The notes beneath the pieces were generated by a model. That model saw only the letters and a program-made list of their open reading frames with translations. It had not been told where the DNA came from and did not search any database. From NCBI GenBank assembly GCA_964420125.1, contig CAYQQQ010000013.1, positions 38,276-102,275 on the forward strand: a stretch of DNA of 64,000 nt, read 5' to 3'. Below, one piece after another: positions 8,091 through 16,623 of the stretch. Numbering within the stretch: position 1 is the first letter of the stretch; each line of letters starts with the position of its first letter. A program made the translations under genes and the position numbers. This DNA is from CAYQQQ01 sp964420125. Lineage in GTDB: Bacteria; Actinomycetota; Acidimicrobiia; Acidimicrobiales; Microtrichaceae.

Positions 8091-9380
8091 ATGAGCAGGA
8101 TCGCAGTAGTTGGAGCCGGATACGTCGGCCTCACCACTGGGGTCTGCTTCGCGTCGCTCGGCCATGACGTCGTCATCGCCGACATCAGCCAGGACCGCAT
8201 CGACCGCCTGAACGCCGGTGAGTGTCCGATCCTCGAGGCCGATCTGGAGAGACTGATGGGGGAGGCGGTGGACGACGGCCACCTCCGGTTCGTGCTCGGC
8301 GCGGCCGTCGCTGCGGCCGACGCGGAGTTCGTCTACCTGTGCGTTCCCACTCCCCAGGGCGACGACGGTTCCGCCGACCTGTCGTTCGTGACCTCCGCCG
8401 CCGCCGAGGTCGGCCCTGTGCTGAGCCCCGGTTGCGTGGTGGTCAACAAGTCCACCGTCCCGGTCGGCTCGGCGGACCTGGTCAGCGTCGTGATCGATCG
8501 CGACGATGTCGCCGTCGTGTCGAACCCGGAGTTCCTCCGCGAAGGTACTGCGGTGCACGATTTCATGAACCCTGACCGCATCGTGATCGGCTGCGCCTCC
8601 CAGGACGATGCGCTGCGGGTGTCCGGGCTCTACCTGGGGGTGACGGCCCCGGTGATCGTCACCGATCCGGCGTCGGCGGAGTTGATCAAGTACGCCTCGA
8701 ACGGGTTCCTCGCCACCAAGCTCAGCTTCGTCAACGCCATCGCGACCCTGTGCGAGGAGCTCGGGGCCGATTCCAAGGATGTGCTGCTGGGCATGGGGTA
8801 CGACCGTCGGATCGGTCACCAGTTCCTCTCGGCCGGACCGGGATGGGGAGGGTCGTGCTTCCCGAAGGACTCGCAGGCCCTGGTGAAGATCGCCTCGGAG
8901 GCCGGCTGCGACTTCGCGCTCCTGCAAGAGGCCATCCAGGCCAACGAGCAGCAGCTCGAGCGGGTCGCCGTCAAAGCCAGGCGTCTGTGCGGCGGTTCAC
9001 TCGTCGGCAAGCGGGTCGCTGCGCTCGGTCTCACCTTCAAGGCAGGGACCGACGACCTGCGCGAATCCCCGGCAGTCCGTGTGGTGAAGGATCTGATGTC
9101 TGCGGGCGCTGTCGTTGCCGTGTACGACCCTGCGTATGCGAGACCGGATCGGCGCCTGCCGGACGCGCTCGATGGGGTGGTCCAGTGTGCCACCGCCTAC
9201 GACGCCGCGGACCAATCCGACCTCGTCGTGGTGCTGACCGAGTGGCCGGAGTTCGCCGAGCTCGATCTCGACAAGTTGGCGGACCGGGTGCGCAACCGAC
9301 TGATGCTCGACTCGCGCAACGTCTTAGACCGCTCGGCGGTCCTTCGACGTGGGTTCCAATATCTGGGCACGGGCCGCTGA
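8091..9380 (+). CDS. ugd: UDP-glucose 6-dehydrogenase
   Basis: A 429-residue enzyme that oxidises UDP-glucose to UDP-glucuronate with two NAD+. The N-terminal Rossmann motif is VVGAGYVGLTTG (about 5-16). VPTPQG, NPEFLREGTA and the central-helix residues SAELIKYASNGFLATKLSF are conserved. The catalytic cysteine is in GWGGSCFPKD (about C256). The C-terminal UDP-binding domain begins near 300 (LGLTFKAGTDDLRESPA). UDP-glucuronate feeds capsule, glycan or UDP-xylose synthesis. The enzyme for the last of these, UDP-glucuronate decarboxylase, is encoded at 62235 in this window on the same strand, though about 53 kb away. An inverted repeat followed by TTTT lies after the stop. Confidence 0.95.
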   Translation: MSRIAVVGAGYVGLTTGVCFASLGHDVVIADISQDRIDRLNAGECPILEADLERLMGEAVDDGHLRFVLGAAVAAADAEFVYLCVPTPQGDDGSADLSFVTSAAAEVGPVLSPGCVVVNKSTVPVGSADLVSVVIDRDDVAVVSNPEFLREGTAVHDFMNPDRIVIGCASQDDALRVSGLYLGVTAPVIVTDPASAELIKYASNGFLATKLSFVNAIATLCEELGADSKDVLLGMGYDRRIGHQFLSAGPGWGGSCFPKDSQALVKIASEAGCDFALLQEAIQANEQQLERVAVKARRLCGGSLVGKRVAALGLTFKAGTDDLRESPAVRVVKDLMSAGAVVAVYDPAYARPDRRLPDALDGVVQCATAYDAADQSDLVVVLTEWPEFAELDLDKLADRVRNRLMLDSRNVLDRSAVLRRGFQYLGTGR

Positions 9381-9411
9381 CGAGGCGGGCCGAACCGATG
9401 CGGCCGCGTGA

Positions 9412-9473
9412 GGTGAGCTTCACCGGATCGAGCGGCCGGCTGAGAGCGCTGTGGGTGGGAAGCTCACCGTTTT
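9412..9473 (+). terminator. Terminator-like inverted repeat after the UDP-glucose dehydrogenase gene
   Basis: GGTGAGCTT (9412-9420) is perfectly complementary to AAGCTCACC (9460-9468), with a 39-nt loop, and the right arm is followed by GTTTT. This is one of the few inverted repeats in the window that is followed by a T-run. The long loop lowers confidence. Confidence 0.45.
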
Positions 9474-9547
9474 CGTGCCGAACCTGAGAAGCTGGAGGGG
9501 TGACCAGCCGCCCGCTGCCCGGCGGCGGCATCTCGGGAGGAGCACCG

Positions 9548-10312
9548 GTGCCCAAGAACCCGTCATCGCAGGACCAGGACGACGTGAAGGACCCCGAAAG
9601 GGACTCCACCGATGCCGCAGAAGGCCATGACGGGCTGATCCTCGTCGTCGAGGACGAGGTTGCGCTGGCCGACGGCGTGGCCAGGGGGTTGCGCAGCGAG
9701 GGCTTCGCCGTCGAGGTGGTCCACGACGGTCTCGCGGGGCTGGAGCGGGCCCGCAGCGAGGATGTGGATGCCGTCGTGCTCGACATCATGCTGCCGGGGA
9801 TGAACGGCTACAAGGTGTGCCGGAACCTCCGTGAGGAGGGTGTGACCACACCGATCCTGATGCTCACCGCGAAGTCCGGCGAGTACGACGAAGCCGAGGC
9901 CCTCGACACCGGGGCGGACGACTTCCTCTCCAAGCCGTTCTCGTTCGTCGTGCTGGTGGCCCGGATCCGGGCCCTGCTGCGGCGGTCAGCGGACGGCCGG
10001 GCCCAGCCGATCGTGATCGGCGACCTCCTGCTCGACCCGTTGCCCCGCACCTGCCGGCGCGGCGACACCGACATCCCCCTCACCACCCGCGAGTACGAGC
10101 TGCTGGAGGCGCTGATGCGCAAGCCGGGCCAGGTGGTGCCCAAGCAGGACCTGTTGGAGCGGGTGTGGGGAGAGGACTTCGACGGCGATCCCAACGTGGT
10201 CGAGGTGTACGTGGGCTACCTCCGTCGCAAGATCGACAGGCCGTTCGACCGCCACGACCTCGAGACCGTGCGCGGGGTGGGCTATCGGATCGGTGAGGCA
10301 CCGGGTGGCTGA
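9548..10312 (+). CDS. OmpR-family response regulator
   Basis: DNA-binding response regulator of 254 residues. The receiver domain carries the acidic pocket VVEDE, the phosphoacceptor aspartate in VVLDIMLPGMNG (about D79) and the conserved lysine in LSKPFSF (about K129). The C-terminal OmpR winged helix contains LTTREYELLEAL, VYVGYLRRKID and TVRGVGYRIG. I chose GTG at 9548 because GGGAGGAG lies 5 nt upstream; the upstream GTG at 9500 has its purine run too close to it. The first ~30 residues are polar and probably disordered. The gene overlaps the histidine kinase gene by 8 nt, so the two form a cognate pair. The signal sensed is not evident. Confidence 0.93.
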   Translation: MPKNPSSQDQDDVKDPERDSTDAAEGHDGLILVVEDEVALADGVARGLRSEGFAVEVVHDGLAGLERARSEDVDAVVLDIMLPGMNGYKVCRNLREEGVTTPILMLTAKSGEYDEAEALDTGADDFLSKPFSFVVLVARIRALLRRSADGRAQPIVIGDLLLDPLPRTCRRGDTDIPLTTREYELLEALMRKPGQVVPKQDLLERVWGEDFDGDPNVVEVYVGYLRRKIDRPFDRHDLETVRGVGYRIGEAPGG

Positions 10313-11960
10313 CGTGCACCGGCTCCATCCGGGTCCGCATCGATCGAGCCTGCGCCTGCGGTTCACCAAGTCCGTCCGATGGCGCCTGACGCTCACCGTG
10401 ATCGTCGTGGTCGGTCTGGCGTTGCTCGGCGGGACGCTGCTCCTGGCGCAGTGGGTGGAGGCGACCCTGGTCACCGACCTGCGGTCACGCAACGAGGAGG
10501 TGCTGGCGCGCATGGAGGAAGCGCTCGGTCAGGGCCGCCTGCCTGCGGAGCTCCTGATGTCGCAGACCGACCTCGAGCGCCAGCTCGAGGCCACCGGCAC
10601 CACCGACGTCGACCTCGAGGAGCTGCTCTCGAGCACCTTCTTCTACGTCGACGGCCCTGCCCTCTCCGGTCGGGGTGTCCGAGGGCTGGTGGATGACCAG
10701 GGCCGCCTGGTGCTCTTCGGGCGCTCCGGCCTGCCCGCCGAGCCCGGCACGGACTACACGGAGGTCCGTCGAGTGGTCCAGACGCAGTTCGGTCCGCTCA
10801 CCTTGCACGCGGTCGCTCCGCTGGACTCGGTGCACCGGTCGGTGCGTGCGTTCACCGGCGCCCTCTCGGTCGGGCTGCCGTTGCTGGTGGCCGCCGCCGG
10901 GGTCATGACGTGGGTGATCGCCGGTCGGACGCTCGCGCCGGTGGCGACCATGACGCGACGTGTGCGTGAGCTGTCGGCCACCAACCTGGACGCTCGGGTC
11001 CCGGTGCCGCCGAGCGGGGACGAGATCGCCGAGCTGGCGGTCACCATGAACGAGATGCTCGACCGGCTGCAGCGGGCGTCGGTGGCGCAGCGCCAGTTCG
11101 TCTCGGATGCCTCCCACGAGCTGCGCTCGCCCGTGGCCTCCATACGCGCCCAGCTGGAGACCGCCCTGCGATATCCCGACGACGTGGACTGGCCCGAGGT
11201 GGCCCGGGTGGTGCTGGCCGAGGACGATCGCCTCGACCATCTCGTCGGCAACCTCCTGGCACTGGCCCGCCTGGAGGAAGGCCGGCGAGGTCCGCGCACC
11301 GAGGTCGATCTCGAGGACCTCGTGCTGGCGCAGCTCCGACGCCTCACCGGCGTCTCATGCGACGCCTCGGCGGTGTCCGCCGGTCGGGTGTGGGGCAACG
11401 CGTCCGAGTTGACCTCCGTGGTGCGCAACCTGGTCGACAACGCGGCTCGACACGCTCGTAGCACCGTGGCGGTGTCGGTGCGCGACGAGGGACCCTGGGT
11501 GGTGGTGCGCGTGGAGGACGACGGTGCCGGGGTGCCCCCCGAGGACCGCGATCGCATCTTCGAGCGCTTCGCCCGCCTGGAGGAGGGGCGCTCGCGTGAC
11601 GGGGGGGGAGCCGGGCTCGGCCTGGCGCTGAGCCGTCGGATCGTGGAGCAGCACGGTGGACGGATCCATGTGGAGGATCGGGACGGGGGCGGTGCAGCCT
11701 TCGTGGTCACGTTCCCCTCGGCGAGTTGGACCGGCACGGAGGCGGCGGGATCGGCGGTGGAGTCGCCCGATTCGCCTGGTGCTGCGACCATGCCGGCGCG
11801 CCCCGACGGCGTGCCCCGGCACGAGGCCGACCCTGGATCCGGCTCAGGAGATCGCCAGGCCGTGGGGGAGCTCGACGAGGAACCGTCGGAAGGCGCTCGC
11901 CGGCAGGGGAGGGGCGATCAGGAAGCCCTGCGCCGAGTCACATCCAGCTTCGGTGAGTAG
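10305..11960 (+). CDS. Sensor histidine kinase (HAMP-HisKA-HATPase)
   Basis: Membrane sensor kinase of 551 residues, partner of the preceding regulator. Transmembrane helices lie at about 25-47 and 183-205 and flank an extracytoplasmic sensor region. A HAMP domain follows at about 206-258, then HisKA with the phosphoacceptor histidine in SDASHELRSP (about H271). The HATPase domain has N-box NLVDNAARHA, G1 DDGAGVP and G2 GGGAGLGLALS. GTG at 10305 has GAGG 6 nt upstream; GTG at 10293 and 10314 are alternatives. After the ATPase fold (about residue 470) there is an ~80-residue Gly/Ser/Asp/Arg tail of low complexity. Its last 117 bp overlap the convergent GGDEF-EAL gene, so the stop may have moved downstream. 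Confidence 0.92.
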   Translation: MADVHRLHPGPHRSSLRLRFTKSVRWRLTLTVIVVVGLALLGGTLLLAQWVEATLVTDLRSRNEEVLARMEEALGQGRLPAELLMSQTDLERQLEATGTTDVDLEELLSSTFFYVDGPALSGRGVRGLVDDQGRLVLFGRSGLPAEPGTDYTEVRRVVQTQFGPLTLHAVAPLDSVHRSVRAFTGALSVGLPLLVAAAGVMTWVIAGRTLAPVATMTRRVRELSATNLDARVPVPPSGDEIAELAVTMNEMLDRLQRASVAQRQFVSDASHELRSPVASIRAQLETALRYPDDVDWPEVARVVLAEDDRLDHLVGNLLALARLEEGRRGPRTEVDLEDLVLAQLRRLTGVSCDASAVSAGRVWGNASELTSVVRNLVDNAARHARSTVAVSVRDEGPWVVVRVEDDGAGVPPEDRDRIFERFARLEEGRSRDGGGAGLGLALSRRIVEQHGGRIHVEDRDGGGAAFVVTFPSASWTGTEAAGSAVESPDSPGAATMPARPDGVPRHEADPGSGSGDRQAVGELDEEPSEGARRQGRGDQEALRRVTSSFGE

Positions 11961-13589
11961 CCGCCGCTGCAGCTCTGTCTCGACCCCTTCGGCCACCGCA
12001 GCCACCCCGAGGTTGTGCGCCAGCGAGACGATGGTGCGGGTGATCGTGCCCGAGCGCTCGTCGTGGAGGTCGCCGACGAAGCGCCGGTCGATCTTGAGGG
12101 TGTGCAGCGGCAGGCTGTGCAGGTACGACAGCGACGAGTAGCCCGTGCCGAAGTCGTCGATGGCCACCCGCACACCCCAGGCGTCGAGCTGGCGAAGCCG
12201 ATCTGCTGCGCTGCGGAGGTCGTCCACCAGGAGTGCCTCGGTGATCTCCAGCTCGAGGCGGTGGGGGTCGAGCCCGGCCTCGGCGACCGTCTTGGCGAGT
12301 CGGTCGAGGAACTCGCGCCGGTTGAACTCAGCGGGAGAGATGTTCACCGACATGCGGGCCTCGGTGGGGAAGAGGCGCTCGGCGCTCCAGGTCGCGAGGT
12401 CGTCGGCGACGGTTCGCAGCACGAGCTCGCTGATGGCTCCGATCGAGCCCGTGGCCTCGGCGGTGGGGATGAACACCGACGGCGCGACCGGACCCCGCTC
12501 CGGATGGTGCCACCGCACCAGGGCCTCGGCGCTCACCAGGGTGCCGAGGCGCAGGTCGATGATGGGCTGGTAGTACACCTCGAGCTCGTGTCGGGCCGCG
12601 GCGCGCCGCAGCTCGCGCTCCAGGTGGATGCGGTCGTGGTGGCGGATGTCGACGCTCAGGTCGTGGAAGCGGAACTGGTCCCGTCCCCCGGCACGGCTGC
12701 GCCGCAGCGCCCGGTCGGCGGCGGCCATCAGCTCGGGAGCGGTACGTGCGTCCTCGGGGCTTCGGGCGGCCCCGATCGAGGCGGTGAGGTGCAGTTCGAG
12801 ATCGTCGTGGAGGATGGGCCGTGCCACCCGCCGCTGGACCTCCTCGGCGAGCAGTCGGAGCCGGACGTCGAAGCGCTGCCCGTGGTGGTCGGAGTCGACC
12901 ACGAGCAGGAACTCGTCGACGCCGACCCGTCCGACCTCCACGCGGCGTTCGGTCAGGCCTCGCAGGCGTGTGGCGACCTCGACGAGCACGACGTCCCCGG
13001 TGGTGGGTCCGAACGTGTCGTTGATGGCCCGGAACCCGTCGAGGTCGACGTGGAGGACCCCGACGCGCCCACCTCGGGGTCCTGACTGCCTCAGCAGCTC
13101 GGCGAGGCGTTCGGTGATGCGCTCCCGGCTGGTGAGGTCCGTGAGCACGTCGGTGTGCATGAGCCTCCGCAGGCTCTGCTCGGCGTCGATCACCGAGGTG
13201 AGGTCGGTGAGGGCCAGCACCGCACCGGCTCCGGTGTGCAGGGGATCGAGGAGCCCGACGCGCAGCCGGACCCAGGTGCGGTGGCCGTGGTGATCTCCGA
13301 TCTGCACGGTGCACCCAGGGTCCTCTGCGTCGGGGCCGACGCCTCGCAGCACGCGGTGCAGGGGGGACTCGACCGCCGGGATCATCCGCCCGGCCTCGTC
13401 CCAGAGGGTCCACGGCGGATCGAGGGCGTTGCGGCCGAGGATCCGCTCGGCCGGGATGCGCAGGAGGCGGCACAGCGAGGGGTTGGCCGCCGTGATCACC
13501 CCCGCGCCGGAGACCAGCGCGACGCCCTCGGTGAGCACCGAGAGCGATCCTGCCGACAGCGTCGGCTGCTCAGATGGTGGTGTGACCAA
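11844..13589 (-). CDS. PAS-GGDEF-EAL cyclic-di-GMP protein with GVDEF site
   Basis: A 581-residue cytoplasmic protein with three domains. A PAS-like sensor covers about 15-130 (LVSGAGVITAANPSLCRLL), then GGDEF at about 140-305 and EAL at about 320-575. The GGDEF signature reads GVDEF (223-227), so the second glycine is replaced and cyclase activity is doubtful. The EAL domain looks complete: EAL at 355-357, NIS, ELEITE, DDFGTGYSS at 478-486, LKIDRRF and AEGVET. The likely net role is c-di-GMP phosphodiesterase, with the degenerate GGDEF as a possible GTP sensor. The start appears to be TTG at 13589, since no ATG or GTG lies near the PAS start. The 3' end overlaps the convergent kinase gene by 117 bp. 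Confidence 0.92.
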   Translation of the reverse strand: MVTPPSEQPTLSAGSLSVLTEGVALVSGAGVITAANPSLCRLLRIPAERILGRNALDPPWTLWDEAGRMIPAVESPLHRVLRGVGPDAEDPGCTVQIGDHHGHRTWVRLRVGLLDPLHTGAGAVLALTDLTSVIDAEQSLRRLMHTDVLTDLTSRERITERLAELLRQSGPRGGRVGVLHVDLDGFRAINDTFGPTTGDVVLVEVATRLRGLTERRVEVGRVGVDEFLLVVDSDHHGQRFDVRLRLLAEEVQRRVARPILHDDLELHLTASIGAARSPEDARTAPELMAAADRALRRSRAGGRDQFRFHDLSVDIRHHDRIHLERELRRAAARHELEVYYQPIIDLRLGTLVSAEALVRWHHPERGPVAPSVFIPTAEATGSIGAISELVLRTVADDLATWSAERLFPTEARMSVNISPAEFNRREFLDRLAKTVAEAGLDPHRLELEITEALLVDDLRSAADRLRQLDAWGVRVAIDDFGTGYSSLSYLHSLPLHTLKIDRRFVGDLHDERSGTITRTIVSLAHNLGVAAVAEGVETELQRRLLTEAGCDSAQGFLIAPPLPASAFRRFLVELPHGLAIS

Positions 13590-13706
13590 GTGCCGGGGCC
13601 CTCCGGTGTCACGCCCTCGTACGGGTGGCGTTGGCGCGTGGCTGCGGGTTGTGGGCCCACCCTATTCCGATCTCACTCTCCGTGCGGTGATCCTCACAGC
13701 AGAGCG

Positions 13707-13736
13707 GGCCGGGCGGATGGACCACTCCGCCCGGCC
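13707..13736. terminator. Perfect 11-bp hairpin downstream of pepF
   Basis: GGCCGGGCGGA (13707-13717) pairs perfectly with TCCGCCCGGCC (13726-13736) around an 8-nt loop. It begins 26 bp past the pepF stop in the direction of pepF transcription and lies upstream of the next minus-strand gene. It is very GC-rich with no U-tract, as is common for actinobacterial terminators. Confidence 0.55.
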
Positions 13737-13762
13737 TCCGACGGCGCGGTCTCGTCAACGGA

Positions 13763-15613
13763 TCACCCCGAGAGGCGCCCGGCGTCCCGGGCGGCGTCGA
13801 TGGCCGCGTCGAGCTGCTCCTCCACGATGTCGAGGCCCGCGTCCCAGAACCCGGGATCGGTCAGGTCGCAGTCCACGATGCGGCCGAGCGCCTCGGGAGG
13901 CGCCGACCCCCCGGCGCGCAGCAGCTCGAGGTACGAGGGCACGAACGCGGCACCTCGCGCCCGGTAGCGGGCGTAGACCGACAGCGCCAGCAGCTGGCCG
14001 TAGGCGTAGGCGTACACGTAGCCGGGGGAGCCGATGAAGTGCGGGATGTAGCTCCACCAGCTCCGGTAGCCGTCGGTGAGCTGCACGGCGTCGCCCAGCA
14101 TGTCCGACTGCGTCCCGGTCCACAGCTCGCCGAATCGCTCCACGGAGATCTCGCCGACCTCGCGTCGCTCGGTGTGCGCCGCAGCCTCGAATCGGTTCAT
14201 CGCCACCTGGCGGAACACGGTGGCGATGGAGTCCTCCAAGGTGGAGGCGAGCAGCGCGAACCGCTGGTCGGGCTCGTCGATCTGCTCCAGCAGCGCGTGG
14301 TTGGTGACCGCTTCGCCGAACACCGATGCCGTCTCGGCCAGGGTGAGCGGCGTGCTCTGGTGGAACACGCCCTGATCCCGCGCGAGGTAGGCGTGCAGCC
14401 CGTGGCCGAGCTCGTGGGCGAGGGTGAGGACGTCGCGGTTGCGACTGGTCCAGTTGAGCAGCACGTAGGGGTGGTGCGAGGGGACGGTGTAGGCGCAGAA
14501 GGCCCCGGGGCGCTTGCCCTCCACGGTGGGGGCATCGATCCACCGCTCGTCGAAGAAGCGGCGGGCCACGTCGGCCAGCTCCGGCGAGAAGCTGGCGTAG
14601 GCGTCGAGCACCAGCGCGCGGGCGCTGGACCAGCCGATCGTCGACTCGTCGGCGGCGACCGATGCCATCCGGTCGTAGTCGGCGAGCCGCTCGACGCCGA
14701 GCACCTCTGCCTTGGTGGCGTACCAGCGCTGGGCGATGTCGTAGCGGGCGATCACGGCGTCGATGAGCGCCTGCACGGACTCGTCGGATGCCTCGTTGGA
14801 CAGGTTCCGCGAGGACACCCAGCTGGGATAGCTGCGCAGGCGGTCGTCGACGGACTTGTCCAGCAGCAGGGTGTTGTACACGTAGGCGCGGGTGCGGAGA
14901 CCCGGCGCCAGGGCCTGCGTGACCGCCTCGGCCGCGGAGGCCCTGACCTCGCGATCCGGGTGCTGCAGCAGCGAGAGCCCGGCCTCGAGCCCGGCGGTCA
15001 CGGTGGACGCTCCGGGCTGGCCCATCACCTCTCCGGGCAGCTCTACGGTGATGGTGGAGGTGAGCTCGTCGAAGAGGCGCACCCATGCCGACGCCCCGCT
15101 CACGGACTTCTCGGTGAGCAGGCGCTCCTCGGGTTCGGTGAGCAGGTGGTCCCGGTACCGACGGAGGTTGCGCAGGTGGTGGGCGCAGAAGTCGAGGGAG
15201 GGGTCGGCGAGGAGCTGCTCGACCCGGTCGGCGTCGAGGGCCGCCCACTCCAGCTCGAAGAACACCAGCTTCGTGGACATGGCGGTGGCGCGCTCCTGCA
15301 CCACCATGAGCTGTGCACCTCTGTCAGGGTCGATGGTGTTCTCCGAGAACCGGAGCATCACGTAGTTGCCGACTCGCCCGAGCAGCTCCTCCAGCTCGGC
15401 GGATCGGTGCATGAGCGTGGCGAGGTCGCCGGCACCGAGGGAGGCGATGGTGCCCCTCGCCGAGGCCAGCTCGTCGGTGAGCGTGTCGGCCTCGTCGAGG
15501 AGCCGCTCGACCGTGCCGCCCCCCAGCAGCGGATCGAGCTCCCAGCGCACCTGGGCAGCGGTGAGGTCGGCGTCGTCGGGCGTTGTGGTCGGGCTGGTGT
15601 GCTCGGCGGTCAT
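13763..15613 (-). CDS. pepF: M3-family oligoendopeptidase F
   Basis: Zinc metallopeptidase of 616 residues that cleaves short peptides in the cytoplasm. The M3 zinc motif HELGH occurs in LAHELGHGLHAYL at about residue 400. The downstream glutamate ligand is in ETASVFGEA, and the C-terminal YAYAYGQLLAL motif matches the M3B (PepF) subfamily. I chose ATG at 15613 because the upstream open frame to 15769 reads as Pro/Arg-rich noncoding sequence. The GNAT-like gene ends 11 bp upstream on the same strand, so the two probably form an operon. A perfect hairpin follows the stop. Confidence 0.93.
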   Translation of the reverse strand: MTAEHTSPTTTPDDADLTAAQVRWELDPLLGGGTVERLLDEADTLTDELASARGTIASLGAGDLATLMHRSAELEELLGRVGNYVMLRFSENTIDPDRGAQLMVVQERATAMSTKLVFFELEWAALDADRVEQLLADPSLDFCAHHLRNLRRYRDHLLTEPEERLLTEKSVSGASAWVRLFDELTSTITVELPGEVMGQPGASTVTAGLEAGLSLLQHPDREVRASAAEAVTQALAPGLRTRAYVYNTLLLDKSVDDRLRSYPSWVSSRNLSNEASDESVQALIDAVIARYDIAQRWYATKAEVLGVERLADYDRMASVAADESTIGWSSARALVLDAYASFSPELADVARRFFDERWIDAPTVEGKRPGAFCAYTVPSHHPYVLLNWTSRNRDVLTLAHELGHGLHAYLARDQGVFHQSTPLTLAETASVFGEAVTNHALLEQIDEPDQRFALLASTLEDSIATVFRQVAMNRFEAAAHTERREVGEISVERFGELWTGTQSDMLGDAVQLTDGYRSWWSYIPHFIGSPGYVYAYAYGQLLALSVYARYRARGAAFVPSYLELLRAGGSAPPEALGRIVDCDLTDPGFWDAGLDIVEEQLDAAIDAARDAGRLSG

Positions 15614-15624
15614 GGGGTCCGAGG

Positions 15625-16530
15625 CTATCGAGGTGGTGGGACACGTCTGCGTCGTCGTCCGGGCCGTGCGATCGTGGCTCGGGGCACTGCCGCCAACAGC
15701 TGGCCGAGGTTGTGGAGGATCACCCGACGCGAGGCGTCGAAGAGCAGGAGGACCGACTCGCCCTGGCACGGATCGACGTGGCGGTCGAAGAACGCATCGA
15801 TCTCGGCGTCGCCGCTGGCGTGCGTTCCCGCACCACGTGGGAGGCCGGCGTCACGCAACACCCCGAGCCGGGGGTCGAAGTGCAGCTCGGGGAACTGGCG
15901 GGTGGCGATCTCGGTCGCCATCGAGACCAGCGCGGGGTCGGCCGGGTGGCCGTCGAGGGGCGGGTAGAGGTGTTGGCTGCGCGGGATCGGACTGCGTGCT
16001 CGCCATGCCCGCACGGCGAGGGGGTTGATCACGTTGGTGGTGAAGTAGAGGTCGACGAAGGGTGTCAAGGCGAAGTGGGCGAACCCGATGCGCGCTGCCA
16101 ACGAGAACGCCACACCTCGTCCGTGCACGCGCGGCTCGACGTAGCACGACCCGAGGTGCACGCATGTCCGTCCACCGATCCGGAACAGCTCGTAGGTCAT
16201 GAAGCCCACGAGCCGTTCCGCGTCGTAGGCGAGGCAGGCACATGCGTTCTCTCGGAGCGCCTGTCGCCGTCGCTCCCAGAGTGTGTCGGCCCAGGCCGGA
16301 TCCTCGGTGGCGGCAACGGTGTCGTGCATGAGCCGCCCCATCGCGGAGTGGAGACGGGTGAACTCGGCCAGGCTCAGCTCCGACAGGCGATGGCGCCGGT
16401 AGCGGAGGCGTCTGCCGGTGGACCTCGAGGAGATGATCATCGGGTCCGAGGTCGGGCCGGCGGTCGGGCGCCGGCCCGAACTGGTGGACTCGCCGATGAC
16501 GGCCCCCAGATCCGGGTGAACATCGTTCAT
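15625..16530 (-). CDS. GNAT-like acetyltransferase, hypothetical
   Basis: A 301-residue protein. The central region reads CLAYDAERLVGFMTYELF, then HLGSCYVEPRVHGRGVAFSLAARIGFAHFAL. This resembles GNAT motifs: a beta-strand, then an [R/Q]-x-x-G-x-[G/A]-like acetyl-CoA loop (here HGRGVA) and helix. A conserved FTTNVINPLAVRAWRA follows. The C-terminal ~70 residues are outside the GNAT core. Substrate unknown. ATG at 16530 is used; ATG at 16440 (MIISSRS) is an alternative that drops a polar N-terminus. The gene is divergent from dnaE2 across a 93-bp region that holds an SOS box, so damage regulation is possible but unproven. Confidence 0.55.
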   Translation of the reverse strand: MNDVHPDLGAVIGESTSSGRRPTAGPTSDPMIISSRSTGRRLRYRRHRLSELSLAEFTRLHSAMGRLMHDTVAATEDPAWADTLWERRRQALRENACACLAYDAERLVGFMTYELFRIGGRTCVHLGSCYVEPRVHGRGVAFSLAARIGFAHFALTPFVDLYFTTNVINPLAVRAWRARSPIPRSQHLYPPLDGHPADPALVSMATEIATRQFPELHFDPRLGVLRDAGLPRGAGTHASGDAEIDAFFDRHVDPCQGESVLLLFDASRRVILHNLGQLLAAVPRATIARPGRRRRRVPPPR

Positions 16531-16598
16531 GCGCCCGCAGACGATAGTGGGGTGGCGGTGCCCGGTCTTGCGGGCCCGGCGGACGTCGTTGCATGCAG

Positions 16599-16612
16599 CG
16601 AACAGGTGTTCG
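16599..16612. promoter_or_regulatory. LexA (SOS) box of dnaE2
   Basis: CGAAC-AGGT-GTTCG is a perfect palindrome matching the Gram-positive/actinobacterial LexA operator CGAAC-N4-GTTCG. It ends 11 bp before the dnaE2 ATG and abuts the putative -10 GATACT, so bound LexA would block RNA polymerase. DnaE2 is a known SOS gene in mycobacteria. Confidence 0.88.
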
Positions 16613-16617
16613 ATACT
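16612..16617 (+). promoter_or_regulatory. -10 element of dnaE2, leaderless
   Basis: GATACT lies 6 nt before the ATG at 16624. A start site 7 nt downstream of the -10 would coincide with the A of the ATG, giving a leaderless message. No Shine-Dalgarno sequence other than CGCGGG is present. Confidence 0.6.
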
Positions 16618-16623
16618 CGCGGG

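Noticed and set aside
6490..8091. thrB next to thrC
   Set aside because: No GHMP-kinase motif is encoded between thrC and the UDP-glucose dehydrogenase gene or elsewhere in the window.
16517..16529. TGAAC-ATC-GTTCA as a second SOS box
   Set aside because: The spacer is 3 nt, not 4, so the arms are out of phase for LexA, and it overlaps the start codon of the GNAT-like gene, where it is explained by coding.
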